Shown here: positions 26,383-36,300 of the stretch, piece after piece
Position numbering within the stretch: the first letter of the stretch is position 1
Layout of the letters: every line of letters begins with the position of its first letter
Assembly: GCA_963710715.1 (NCBI GenBank)
Contig: CAVQBL010000017.1
Span: forward strand, 1 to 64,000
Reading direction: 5' to 3'
From: CAVQBL01 sp963710715
Lineage (GTDB): Bacteria > Pseudomonadota > Gammaproteobacteria > DSM-16500
Length of the DNA stretch: 64,000 nucleotides
Notes under the pieces: generated by a model
The model's database searches: none
What the model was told of the DNA's origin: nothing
What the model saw: the letters and a program-made list of their open reading frames with translations, nothing else
Position numbers and translations under genes: made by a program

Positions 26383-27682
26383 TTATCACCATTTCTGCCA
26401 AACGCAATGAAACTGCTCGTTTGTGTGCTTGCAGCCCTTCGATCTCGGCTAATTTTTCCGCAAACGGCCCAATTTTTTCTAAGCCTTCTTTAGTGACTTT
26501 TTGAAAACTAATAAATTTCATAAAATCAGTTAAAGAAAGTCCGCTGTGATTACGGGCATAACCATAGGTAGGTAATACATGGTTGGAACCTGTCACATAA
26601 TCTCCCACTGCCTCGGGTGTCCAAGCGCCCAGAAAAACTGCACCTGCATTTTGAATCAATGCGGAATACTTTTCAGAATTTATAATCTGCAAAATCAAAT
26701 GCTCAGGCGCATATAAATTGCTAATTAAAATGGCTTGCTCCACATTGTTTGCAATAAGAATTCGGCTATGCACTAATGACTGTTTCACAATATCACGTCT
26801 TGGCAATACATCAGCTTGTCTTTGAATAGCCTGTTCAACACGCACGGCAAACTCTTCTGAGAGAGCAACCAATATAACTTGTGAATCAGTCCCATGTTCT
26901 GCTTGTGAAAGCAAATCTGAAGCCACGTAATCTGGATCCGCTGCATCATCTGCAATCACCATCACTTCCGAAGGACCTGCTGGCATATCAATACTTGCGC
27001 CTTTGGGGTCTTGTGCCACTAATATTTTAGCTTGCGTTACCCAAGAATTTCCTGGCCCAAAAATTTTATCCACTTTGGGAATTGTTTCAGTGCCATATGC
27101 CATCGCTGCAATTGCTTGCGCACCGCCTACCTTACAAATAAAATCAATCCCACATAATTCTGCGACAACTAAGAGATGCGGATCGATTTCACCTTGTTGA
27201 TTAGGTGGCGTACATAAAATTCTTAAGCGACATCCAGCAATTTGGGCTGGAACACCTAACATCAACGCTGTCGACACTAAAGGTGCTGTACCTCCTGGGA
27301 TATATAAACCAATGCGTTCTAGAGGTCGTGGTTGTCTTTCACAAAAAACGCCTTCACACGTTTTAACTGTTTGGTTACGCGGTAATTGTGCACTATGATT
27401 CGTTTCAATTTGTGTGTAAGCAAAATCGATGGCTGCTCGCGCTTCTTTACTTATAGCTTTAAAAGCAGCTGTCATTTCTTCTGCGCTCACACGTAAGGTA
27501 TTTAACTCTGCACGATCATATTTTTTAGTCAGCTCAAACAAAGCTTGATCTCGATTAAGTTTGACTTGGTCAATAATATTTTGTGTTTTTTTCAAAAAAT
27601 CGCCATGATCAGGTAACGATGGACGCAACAGTACTTTTTGCTTTTCTACTTCAGATAATTTATTCCAAAAATACGTTTTCAT
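26372..27682 (-). CDS. hisD: Histidinol dehydrogenase (HisD)
   Basis: The zinc- and NAD-dependent enzyme that performs the last two oxidations to histidine. Recognisable segments are RPLERIGLYIPGG, IFGPGNSWVTQAK, DMPAGPSEVMVIAD, LLSQAEHGTDSQ (zinc and catalytic residues) and YAPEHLILQI. 436 residues matches the family. It lies 12 bases after hisG and overlaps hisC by 11. Confidence 0.95.
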   Translation of the reverse strand: MKTYFWNKLSEVEKQKVLLRPSLPDHGDFLKKTQNIIDQVKLNRDQALFELTKKYDRAELNTLRVSAEEMTAAFKAISKEARAAIDFAYTQIETNHSAQLPRNQTVKTCEGVFCERQPRPLERIGLYIPGGTAPLVSTALMLGVPAQIAGCRLRILCTPPNQQGEIDPHLLVVAELCGIDFICKVGGAQAIAAMAYGTETIPKVDKIFGPGNSWVTQAKILVAQDPKGASIDMPAGPSEVMVIADDAADPDYVASDLLSQAEHGTDSQVILVALSEEFAVRVEQAIQRQADVLPRRDIVKQSLVHSRILIANNVEQAILISNLYAPEHLILQIINSEKYSALIQNAGAVFLGAWTPEAVGDYVTGSNHVLPTYGYARNHSGLSLTDFMKFISFQKVTKEGLEKIGPFAEKLAEIEGLQAHKRAVSLRLAEMVISDE

Positions 27683-27694
27683 TCTATACTCCTA

Positions 27695-28594
27695 TTACCC
27701 CAACATTTTCTCAATCGACAAAACTAAAATTGAACTCGCGCCAATTTGTTTTAACTTTTCTAACGTGCTCCAAAAGATTCCTTCACTTGATACAACATGC
27801 ACAGCCACTTTATCACTCACACTTTCTAATGGCATAATCGTAGGCGATTCGCAACCTGGTAAAATATTTTTAATTTCTGGCAATGAAGCTTTAGGCAAGT
27901 GAAACATGACATATTTACTTTCTTGTGCTTTCAACACCCCATCGATGCGTCTTAACAATAATTCATAAATTTCCATTTGCTCTGCATTAAAATCATTTTT
28001 TGTTTTAATTAAAACTGCTTGGCTCTGAACAACAGAATCCACTTCACGTAAATTATTTTCTTCTAGGGTGCGACCAGTAGAGACTAAATCACAAATAGCA
28101 TCTGCCATACCGAGTCGAGGTGCGATTTCAACCGATCCAGAAATCATCATGACTTCTGCATTGATATTGTTACGTTGTAAATAATCACGTAACAAATGTG
28201 GATAGCTAGTGGCAATACGCAAATTTTGTAACGATTCAGGTCCGTTGAAAGGCATGTCTTTGGGCAATGCAATGGCTAATCTGCAACGACAAAAACCTAA
28301 ATTTTTAACTGTGACAAAAGATTTTTTTGATTTATTGGCATTCAGTTCGATGGCTTGCTCTAAGAGTACGTTTTCACCTACGATACCTAAATCGCATACA
28401 TTATCCATGACTAAAGTTGGAATGTCGTCATCACGTACAAAAAGTATATCAATAGGGAGATTCTCGACGTGACAAAAAAGCTCATTTTTCGTTGCTCTTA
28501 TTTTTAATCCACACCTCAATAGTAAATCCATGGAGTCACTATTTAGGCGTCCGCTTTTTTGTACCGCGATTCTTAATCTTAGCTTTGTTTTCAT
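27695..28594 (-). CDS. hisG: ATP phosphoribosyltransferase, long form (HisG)
   Basis: Catalyses the first committed step, ATP + PRPP to phosphoribosyl-ATP. Family signatures are LRIAVQKSGRLNSDSMDLL at the N-terminus, LPIDILFVRDDDIP, DLGIVGENVL and the PRPP loop DLVSTGRTLEENNLREVD. At 299 residues it includes the C-terminal ACT-like domain used for feedback inhibition by histidine, so no separate HisZ is needed. Its start lies inside the preceding yerC-like gene (56-base overlap), which fits co-translation. Confidence 0.94.
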   Translation of the reverse strand: MKTKLRLRIAVQKSGRLNSDSMDLLLRCGLKIRATKNELFCHVENLPIDILFVRDDDIPTLVMDNVCDLGIVGENVLLEQAIELNANKSKKSFVTVKNLGFCRCRLAIALPKDMPFNGPESLQNLRIATSYPHLLRDYLQRNNINAEVMMISGSVEIAPRLGMADAICDLVSTGRTLEENNLREVDSVVQSQAVLIKTKNDFNAEQMEIYELLLRRIDGVLKAQESKYVMFHLPKASLPEIKNILPGCESPTIMPLESVSDKVAVHVVSSEGIFWSTLEKLKQIGASSILVLSIEKMLG

Positions 28595-28892
28595 GTGTTT
28601 TTTTCTCTAATCGTTCATAAATCAAGTTATAACCACCTGCGCCTAACAAAATGCAGCGAGCTACACGACCTACGGTTGTGACGCTTACCCCAGTTTCAGT
28701 ATAAATTTGCCGATAGGGTTTTTGGGTCTTAATCAAATCAACCACTCGCCATCGATCCGCCATGGCTTGCAATTCCGTTGGCGTACATAAATCCTGAAAG
28801 AACTGCTTCGCTTCTGCTGCTGTTTTAATTGCCGCAAAGGCTTCATAGAGTCTATGCTCGGGCTCTTCGCTTATTACCTGTATTTTTTTCAT
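28539..28892 (-). CDS. TrpR-superfamily (YerC/YecD-like) regulator heading the his operon
   Basis: A 117-residue helical DNA-binding protein of the TrpR/YerC family: FQDLCTPTELQAMADRWRVVDLI followed by the helix-turn-helix KPYRQIYTETGVSVTTVGRVARCI, and a basic lysine-rich tail. It is the first gene of the his operon and overlaps hisG, so I infer it represses this operon in response to histidine. TrpR-like his regulators at the same position are predicted in other gammaproteobacteria, to my knowledge. The start has a purine-rich GAGGGGG upstream. Candidate operators lie at 28919-28930 and 28937-28949. Confidence 0.8.
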   Translation of the reverse strand: MKKIQVISEEPEHRLYEAFAAIKTAAEAKQFFQDLCTPTELQAMADRWRVVDLIKTQKPYRQIYTETGVSVTTVGRVARCILLGAGGYNLIYERLEKKTHENKAKIKNRGTKKRTPK

Positions 28893-28918
28893 ATCCCCCT
28901 CATAGACCCTGGCATGTA

Positions 28919-28949
28919 TGTATTAATACATTAATACACTGGCACAGTG
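28919..28949. promoter_or_regulatory. Candidate operators of the his operon
   Basis: Two palindromes lie here: TGTATTAATACA (28919-28930, perfect 12-mer, followed by a further TTAATACA) and CACTG-GCA-CAGTG (28937-28949), which overlaps the predicted -10. Their placement around the start point is that expected of repressor sites, plausibly for the TrpR-like first gene. Confidence 0.45.
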
Positions 28950-28973
28950 TAACAGGTTGCGTATATTTGTCAA
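28946..28973 (-). promoter_or_regulatory. Sigma-70-type promoter of the his operon
   Basis: On the minus strand TTGACA (28973-28968) is followed after 16 bases by TACACT (28951-28946). It lies 54 bases upstream of the yerC-like start and is the only good match in this intergenic region for the leftward direction. Confidence 0.55.
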
Positions 28974-29056
28974 TTGCTTTTTTAAGTGAGTAGTAAGGTG
29001 GATTATTACTGTTATAATTAAATAAAATATACTCTACTTTCATTACGGAGCACCTT

Positions 29057-30241
29057 ATGGAACACGACCCCATCGTCATCGTCGGCATGGCCCGAACGCC
29101 TCAAGGAAATTTTTTAGGCGCACTCAAAGATATGACTAGCACACAACTGGGTGCTGTCGCCATTAAAGCCGCAATAGAACGCGCTAAAATTAATCCAAAT
29201 GACGTGCAAGAAGTATTCATGGGCTGCGTTCTTCCAGCAGGACTTGGACAAGCCCCTGCTCGTCAAGCCGCATTAAAAGCGGGTCTTCCTGCAAGCACGA
29301 GTTGCACCACTATTAGTAAAGTATGCGGCTCCGGTATGAAAGCTGTCATGCTTGCTCACGATACCTTGCTGGGTGACCCTGATTCCATCATTGTTGCCGG
29401 TGGCATGGAAAGCATGACGAATGCGCCTTATCTACTACCCAAAGCACGCCACGGTTATCGTCTAGGGCATAGTGAATTAGTCGATCATATGATGTTTGAT
29501 GGGCTTGAAGATGCCTATGAAAAAGGCCGCGCCATGGGTTACTTCGCTGAAAACTGTGCAAAACAATATGGCTTCACTCGTGCTGCACAAGATCAATATG
29601 CCACTCACTCTCTTGAACGTGCGCTCAAAGCAATTAAAGAAAAAAGTTTTGCTGCGGAAATTGTGCCAGTGACCATTGAAACAAAACAAGGAAAAATAAT
29701 TGTTGATACGGATGAGCATCCCGGCAGCGTAAAAATTGAAAAAATCCCGGAGCTTCCTCCTGCTTTTGTTAAAGATGGAACGGTGACTGCAGCAAACTCC
29801 AGTTCAATCGCGGATGGTGCTGCAGCACTGGTTTTAATGCGTTTACATACAGCAGAAAAACGTGGGATAAAACCTCTCGCTCACATTCTTCATCATACGA
29901 GTCATGCAAAATCACCTGATCAATTTACGACTGCGCCTATTGATGCCGTGCGCAAATTACTTAAAAAAGTTAACTGGACTATTGAACAAGTCGATCTTTT
30001 TGAAATTAACGAAGCTTTTGCTGTCGTTGCAATGGCCGCAATGCATGATTTAAAAATTCCACATGAAAAAATAAATATTCATGGCAGTGGTTGTGCTTTA
30101 GGTCATCCTATTGGCGCAACCGGCGCACGCATCATTGTGACATTGATTGCAGCACTGCAAAAATACGGCTTAAAACGCGGCGTTGCTGCTTTATGTATTG
30201 GTGGCGGTGAAGCAACAGCAGTTGCAGTTGAACTTCTTTAA
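29057..30241 (+). CDS. Acetyl-CoA C-acetyltransferase (biosynthetic-type thiolase)
   Basis: Condenses two acetyl-CoA to acetoacetyl-CoA, or the reverse. The acylated cysteine is C90 in SKVCGSGMKA; FEINEAFAVVA, HGSGCALGHPIGATGARI (catalytic histidine) and CIGGGEATA (second cysteine, ~380) complete the active site. 394 residues is standard for AtoB/PhaA-type thiolases. A TATAAT (29013-29018) lies upstream, and the gene is divergent from the his operon. A DUF3775 gene follows after 12 bases. No other ketone-body or polyhydroxybutyrate gene is in the window, so the pathway is not fixed. Confidence 0.92.
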   Translation: MEHDPIVIVGMARTPQGNFLGALKDMTSTQLGAVAIKAAIERAKINPNDVQEVFMGCVLPAGLGQAPARQAALKAGLPASTSCTTISKVCGSGMKAVMLAHDTLLGDPDSIIVAGGMESMTNAPYLLPKARHGYRLGHSELVDHMMFDGLEDAYEKGRAMGYFAENCAKQYGFTRAAQDQYATHSLERALKAIKEKSFAAEIVPVTIETKQGKIIVDTDEHPGSVKIEKIPELPPAFVKDGTVTAANSSSIADGAAALVLMRLHTAEKRGIKPLAHILHHTSHAKSPDQFTTAPIDAVRKLLKKVNWTIEQVDLFEINEAFAVVAMAAMHDLKIPHEKINIHGSGCALGHPIGATGARIIVTLIAALQKYGLKRGVAALCIGGGEATAVAVELL

Positions 30242-30253
30242 GAGGAATAAAAT

Positions 30254-30637
30254 ATGTTCGACCTTAATCCTGAAATCATTTGCAACATTATTTCAAAGGC
30301 ACACGAACTTAGCATTGAAGAGGATCTTGTGATCCCTGATGATCAAGATAATTTATCCGATGCGGAATGGAAACAAATACTCGCCGAGTATCAAGAAGAT
30401 TTTAGCTATATTGAATTAAAAGATTTAATCAATGATCTCGAACCTGATCAACAAAAAGAAGTTATCGCGTTAATGTATATTGGTCGCGGTGATTTTGACA
30501 AAGACCAATGGCAAGAGGCATTGCAGCAAGCTCACAGCATTTCTCCGAACAGTCGAGCAAATTACCTCATTGCAAAACCGATGTTGGCTGATTACTTAGA
30601 AGAAGGTTTAGCGAAGTTTGATTTAGGGTGTGATTGA
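30254..30637 (+). CDS. DUF3775 family protein
   Basis: A 127-residue acidic protein. It starts FDLNPEIICNIISKAHEL and continues with ELKDLINDLEPDQQKEVIALMYIGRGDF and YLIAKPMLADYLEEGLAKF, the conserved ends of DUF3775 as I know it. Function is unknown. It lies 12 bases after the thiolase with AGAGG upstream, so they are probably co-transcribed. It is predicted soluble, with no signal peptide. Confidence 0.8.
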   Translation: MFDLNPEIICNIISKAHELSIEEDLVIPDDQDNLSDAEWKQILAEYQEDFSYIELKDLINDLEPDQQKEVIALMYIGRGDFDKDQWQEALQQAHSISPNSRANYLIAKPMLADYLEEGLAKFDLGCD

Positions 30638-30810
30638 TAGAATTCGCCATATGCTTACTTTGAAGAATAACTTTTACTATTAGAAAACGATTTCTCATAA
30701 TCTTTACAGTTAAGTATCTTACCCATGTTTTTAAAGAGCTGCCAAACTGCAAGGTTATTGCTGATTATGAAGCATTGCTACCTTATGCTGTTTTGCTCGG
30801 CAATGTTTTT
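30638..30810. other. Intergenic stretch with a possible degraded reading frame
   Basis: Between the DUF3775 gene and the YafQ-like gene, the plus strand reads VFKELPNCKVIADYEALLPYAV around 30727-30795 without a start. It resembles a decayed coding end, but nothing more can be said. Confidence 0.2.
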
Positions 30811-31092
30811 CTAGAGAGCCAGTTGACTATGCGAACCAATTCTAATCAATTTTAATAGGCTCCCTTCAACTTTATAAATAAGGAGTAAATCAGGTTTTAC
30901 ATGGCATTCTCGATGATGTTTCCAATTTCCTGTTAACGGATGATCTCTATATTTATGAGGCAATGGTTTGCTCTGCGCTATCTGTTCAATAATTTTAAAT
31001 AACTCTTCCTCATCTTCTTTGCTAAACCTGCCTGATCGAATAAGTTTTTTAGTATCAGTTTTAAACTTGGTGTGACGAAATATCTTTAGCAA
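30811..31092 (-). CDS. YafQ-type mRNA interferase toxin (RelE/ParE superfamily)
   Basis: A 93-residue toxin of type II toxin-antitoxin systems; YafQ-like enzymes cleave mRNA on the ribosome. It shows the family plan: FRHTKFKTDTKKLIRSG at the N-terminus, PLPHKYRDHPLTGNWKHHRECHV (the HPL.G.W..ReCH. signature), DLLLIYKV, and the terminal RIGSHSQL with the catalytic histidine. It lies 13 bases downstream of its RelB/DinJ-like antitoxin, in the usual antitoxin-first order. Confidence 0.9.
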   Translation of the reverse strand: MLKIFRHTKFKTDTKKLIRSGRFSKEDEEELFKIIEQIAQSKPLPHKYRDHPLTGNWKHHRECHVKPDLLLIYKVEGSLLKLIRIGSHSQLAL

Positions 31093-31105
31093 GTTTTGGA
31101 TATCC

Positions 31106-31432
31106 TTATTTTCTTTTTGAGCGGGCTAATTTTTTTCTTCCATTTTTAAATTGCGCTCGCAGCTGATCTATTGTTACTTCTTCCAAACCCTCTCCCCTAT
31201 CAGCAGATTCCATTGCAGCTATTGTTTCTTCATTTGGAATGCATACTGGAAAAGGCATGCCTTTTCTCATGACTACTTGATTGAGAAAGAGGCGGATAGC
31301 ATCGCTAACATTTAACCCTATTTTTTCTAAAATAAAGGATGCTTGTTCCTTGATGTCTTCATCGATACGTGAATGAACAAAACTGCTTTTGGCTTTCTCG
31401 TCATGAAAACTTGATTGTGTATGATGCTTCAT
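31106..31432 (-). CDS. RelB/DinJ-family antitoxin
   Basis: The antitoxin partner of the YafQ-like toxin. The ribbon-helix-helix segment SSFVHSRIDEDIKEQASFILEKIGLNVSDAIRLFLNQV, with KGMPFPV after it, is the standard RelB/DinJ pattern; the C-terminal part should wrap the toxin. I chose the ATG at 31432 because GAGGT lies 8 bases upstream; the longer frame from 31474 adds 14 residues without such a site. The family represses its own promoter. Confidence 0.87.
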   Translation of the reverse strand: MKHHTQSSFHDEKAKSSFVHSRIDEDIKEQASFILEKIGLNVSDAIRLFLNQVVMRKGMPFPVCIPNEETIAAMESADRGEGLEEVTIDQLRAQFKNGRKKLARSKRK

Positions 31433-31729
31433 AAATATTGACCTCAGATATTTTCGTTTCTTTAATTGTAGCACAATGTATCACGTTTTTCATCTATAGG
31501 GGAAGTTTTAACCCCAAAATTGTCTTAGTTTGATTATATCTGGGTACCCTAGTTGATGTGTAGGTTAGTGGAGTTAGTAACTTTTTAAGTATACGATGAG
31601 ACGTGACCCCTTCATTCAAGAATGAAATTTGCCACAATTCAAATCCCTTGCTATCATTACATCCCCAGAAAATTAAATATATATAATGAGGCGGCAATTT
31701 AGATAAAAAATAATTCAAATGAGGAAATT

Positions 31730-33271
31730 ATGGATAGAAGAAAGACTAAGCGGACTGTTGCGATTTTATTAATTTTTTTATTGCTACTGCTTCTTTTATC
31801 ATTGATATTAGGTAGAAAATCAATGATGAATCAAAAAGATAACAACTTAACAGCCTCCACCAATACAAATAATACACCGCCGCTTACAGCTGTGAACACA
31901 ACACTAAGTTCACCTGCTGATAACAACAATACCACACCAGCAGCTGTCACCGTTGAGCCGCCTAAGGATCTTCCAAATACAACAACCCCACCGCCAGTCG
32001 TAGAAAATATTGCGCCATCTACAACTGCCGTGGTACAACAAACCACTAATCAAAATCCAGCGCCACCGTGTACTTCTTGCAATCCCCCTCCTATTACACA
32101 CAAAACACTCACAGCCGCAGTAAAAACACCTGCGCCCGTTACTACTACAGCAAAAAAAACTGCTCATGCAACGCCGATACCAAAAACAGACCCTAAGCCT
32201 GTCAATGACTTAGCACTCGAGAAAAACTCATTGAGCCCCATGCGGGCTCCCAGTAAAGCCGAACTCGCTTTTACTCCAGCTTCAAAAAAATGGTACATAG
32301 AATTTGAAGTTACGCGTTCCACGCTGAATTTACCGACTTATTTTTTACCATTAACCATAGGCAGTTGGGATGCTTTTGATATGGTTCCACCACCCACAAC
32401 AAAAGCACGTGGACTCACTCTTAATAACGCTGTATGGGTACCCGAAATAAAAGTTGGATATAATCTAGATGGTCTTAGTATTTTCCCAACTTGCTTTAAA
32501 CCCTCTATTGAACTCAGCTATACACAATTTTATTCTTCAAAAAGCGTAACAACTCATTTTTCAGGAACACAAGGAGTCGCTTGGAAAATCGACCAAACAG
32601 ATGCGCCTTTATATAATTTAGGTTCAAAAAATATCTTAAAAACCGATGTCAACGGTTCCGTACGTTATCAAAGTGGAAGTCTTGATTTCAAAGTTAAAAT
32701 GTCACGCAATCCAACAAAATACATGTGTACCCCAAGTGTCGGAATTGTTTATACGGCACTTAATCAGCGTTATGGTTATACCATTGAGAGCTCTACCCTC
32801 AATTTAGAGGCACCCGTCTTCACTAGCGGCAACAGCCGTTTGCTTTCTCAGTATTTGGGAATCGCATTAGGCGATCGTTTTAATTTGAATTTTACTCCAT
32901 GGATTTCTTGGATTATCGATGGAAAAGTACATTTACTGCATGCGCGCACATCCCTTGTTTCCAACCAAATTCCTGATTCTGAAGTCAATCCAACAGGTCC
33001 ATTCAGTAATTTTCAGAATAATGTGCGCATTACTTCTTACGACAATCGCATAACCTATCGAGCGCTTTTATCTACAGGTATCAATTTCTATTTTACCGGT
33101 GTAGATGATCCTAACAGCGTACAGCTCGCACTATTGTTGGGTATAGACCAATGGGGATTTGTGCCACAATCCGTTACGCTTACTTCCATCGACGGCAGAG
33201 AACCCCATATTGCAGCGCGTTCAATGCGTGATTATTTTGTTTCTATTGGTTTAATCGTGCCGATTGCTTAA
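31730..33271 (+). CDS. Anchored surface protein with Thr/Pro-rich linker and C-terminal beta-rich (barrel-like) domain, unrecognised
   Basis: I do not recognise this 513-residue protein. Residues 9-27 are a very hydrophobic leucine-rich segment after a basic start (DRRKTKR), acting as signal anchor or uncleaved signal. Residues ~35-160 are low complexity, rich in T, P, N and A. Residues ~185-513 alternate hydrophobic and polar residues with many aromatic ends (YFLPLTIGSWDAF, LDFKVKMSRNPTKY, DYFVSIGLIVPIA), as in outer-membrane barrels, although the last residue is alanine rather than phenylalanine. It is followed after 51 bases by the giant Ig-repeat gene; a joint envelope role is inference. 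Confidence 0.55.
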   Translation: MDRRKTKRTVAILLIFLLLLLLLSLILGRKSMMNQKDNNLTASTNTNNTPPLTAVNTTLSSPADNNNTTPAAVTVEPPKDLPNTTTPPPVVENIAPSTTAVVQQTTNQNPAPPCTSCNPPPITHKTLTAAVKTPAPVTTTAKKTAHATPIPKTDPKPVNDLALEKNSLSPMRAPSKAELAFTPASKKWYIEFEVTRSTLNLPTYFLPLTIGSWDAFDMVPPPTTKARGLTLNNAVWVPEIKVGYNLDGLSIFPTCFKPSIELSYTQFYSSKSVTTHFSGTQGVAWKIDQTDAPLYNLGSKNILKTDVNGSVRYQSGSLDFKVKMSRNPTKYMCTPSVGIVYTALNQRYGYTIESSTLNLEAPVFTSGNSRLLSQYLGIALGDRFNLNFTPWISWIIDGKVHLLHARTSLVSNQIPDSEVNPTGPFSNFQNNVRITSYDNRITYRALLSTGINFYFTGVDDPNSVQLALLLGIDQWGFVPQSVTLTSIDGREPHIAARSMRDYFVSIGLIVPIA

Positions 33272-33322
33272 TGCACATAAATGATATAAATTAACCACAT
33301 CAAAAGGAATAGTTGAAATAAT

Positions 33323-36300
33323 ATGCTGCCAACAATAAGAAACATAACTTGTCTATTGGGCTTGCTAGTCACCTGCGTGGTTTTAATGGGTACTACAAAT
33401 GCTGCGCAGCGTCTCCAAAGCCAGCAACTCTCTGCTAATGATACATTTCAAAAAAGACATGAATTTACAATAGGAAAAAATGTTCCTTTTGATACTTATG
33501 CATTACCCATCTTAAACAGCCCAAAACGAACCGGCTTATTTAACACCACTGATAGAACAAAAGGCTACGTCACCATAGACACAGCTCGATCTACCATGCC
33601 TAATAATTTAGGTTTGCGATTTGATCAAATAATCGATATCAATCATCCCGTACAAAATCGATTTATTATTTCCGGAACACCCACTGCAGCACCTGGCGAT
33701 TATCCATTAACCCTCATCGCCAAAGATGAAGAAACGAATCAGTGGAGTAATGCGCTATATTTGACAATACATATTACTGGAACGCTTCCACGTCCTCCTT
33801 ATGCTGATCCAACTCATTTTGAAATACAAACCACGGAAGGAGATTCAGCAAATAATATTAGTACCAGCAATTATTTTCACCCTGGTTCATCATCTATTGA
33901 TAGCTACAGAGTAAATATTCTTCCTCCGGGAATTAGTTTTAATATAGTGAATGGCACTTTTAACGGAACCTATACTCAAAAAGGCACTTATGTAACACAA
34001 GTTGAAGCGCATAATGGCGCCGGTTGGAGTTCACAAAAATTAACCGTCACTTTTACTATTGCTGAACACAGTATGAGTCCGCCTTATCCTACCGGAAAAG
34101 CTCCTGATCAAGCAGGTCTGGTTGGAGAATCTAAAACGCTCGATATGTCACCTTATTTTAGTGTTGATAAGTTCAGCCCTCCAATGGATGGTGAATACCG
34201 AATCGCACCTGACTCGGATGACCCATTACCACCTGGATTAAATTTAAATGGTAGTGTTGTCAGTGGTACGTTTTCAGCAGATAGTTTACGTTCAGAACCC
34301 TACAGAGTCAGTATACAAGCGCATAACAGCAAAGATTGGAGTGCGTCACAAATTGTTACTTTTGCCGTTAATGATGTCCCTTTTGCAGATCCATCTCACT
34401 ATGAAATATCCGCTCAAACAGAAGACAAAATAAATGAAAGTATTACCAATTACTTTAAAGTAAATCCAGGCGCAGCAACAGATATTAATAGCTATAGAGT
34501 AGACACTCTGCCTCCCGGAATTGGATTTGATTCAGATAAAGGTATATTTAGCGGCACTTATACTACAAAAGGTACATATACAACTCTTGTTGAAGCACGT
34601 AATTCTGCTGGCTGGAGTACAAAAAAATTAACTGTAACATTTGCTATTGCTGAGAAAGATAAAGGCCTCCCTCCTTCTACAAAAGATTTTATTCCTGTGC
34701 AAGCCGGCCTCGTTGAAGAAATTAAAACTCTCGATATCGCACCTTATTTCCAGGTGGATGACAAGAGCCCACCCATCACTGAGTACCGCGTCGCACCTCA
34801 TTCTAAAGATCAACTGCCTGCTGGATTGAGTTTAAAGGGTAGCATTATCAGTGGTAAATTGGAGCAACCTAGTTTACGCATAGATCCTTATTATGTAAGT
34901 GTACAAGCATATAACAGTAAAGGCTGGAGTGCTGAACAAGTTGCTACTTATAATATTAGTGAACTGCCCTATCTCGATCCAGATCACCTCGAAATACAAG
35001 CTCAAGAAGGAGATCCTACAGATAAAAACATTAGTAGTTACTTCCATACACATCCGAACGTAAAATCGGTTCATTATTATAGAGTAGACACCCTTCCTCC
35101 TGGCGTTGGATTTGATCCATTAAAGGGTACTTTCAACGGGACTTACACTAAAAAAGGCACTTACACTACGTTAGTTGAAGCAGAAAACGCTGCTGGCTGG
35201 TGTAAAAATAAACTGAAAGTCACTTTTACTATCACGGGAAAAACTGATTTTCCTTATCCTGATCCATTAAGTTATGCAGTAACCGGATATTCAGGTGATG
35301 AAAACGTAAAAGAAGATATCAGCAAATTCTTTCACACCACAGAAGGTGCAGGAAGTATCACTGGCTACAGAGTTGACACACTACCACCTGGAATAAAATT
35401 CGATAATACATCGGGTGTTTTCAGCGGTAAGTATGAAGAGAAAGGAGTATTCATTTCTCATGTTGAAGCAGAAAATTCTGCCGGCTGGAGCCCACAAAAA
35501 TTAATCGTCACTTTTACTATTGCTGAACACGATATGAGTCCGCCTTATCCTACTGGAAAAGTTCCTGATCAAGCAGGTCTGGTTGGAGAATCTAAAACGC
35601 TAGATATGTCACCTTATTTTAGTGTCGATAAGTTCAGCCCTCCAATGGATGGTGAATACCAAATCGCACCTGACTCGGATGATCAACTACCACCCGGATT
35701 AAATTTAAGCGGCAGTGTTATCAGCGGTACGTTTTCAGAAGATAGTTTACGCTTAGAACCTTATAGAGTGAGCATACAAGCGCATAACGATAAAGGTTGG
35801 AGTGCATCACAAATTGTTACTTTTACCGTGAATGATATTCCTTTTGCAGATCCATCTCACTACGAAATATCCGCGCAAACAGAAGACAAAATAAATGAAA
35901 ACATTAGTAATTACTTTAAAGTAAATCCAGGCGCAACAACAGACATTAATACCTACAGAATAGACCTTCTGCCTCCCGGAATTATATTTAATTTAGATAA
36001 AGGTATATTTAGTGGCACTTATACTACAAAAGGTACGTATACAAGTCTTATTGAAGCACGTAATTCTGCTGGCTGGAGTGAAAAAAAATTAACAGTAACA
36101 TTTACTATTACTAAGAAAGATAAAAGCCATCCTCCTTATCCAGTTGATTTTATTCCTATACAGGTCGGTCTCGTTGATGACATTAAAATTCTCGGTATAG
36201 CATCTTACTTCAAGGTAGATGACAGCAGTCCACCCATCAATGAGTACCGCGTCGCACCTACTTCTAAAGATCAACTGCCTGCTGGATTGAGTTTAAATGG

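Noticed and set aside
31494..31718. 74-residue frame on the minus strand upstream of the antitoxin
   Set aside because: No ribosome binding site, no recognisable domain, and it fills the control region between divergent genes.
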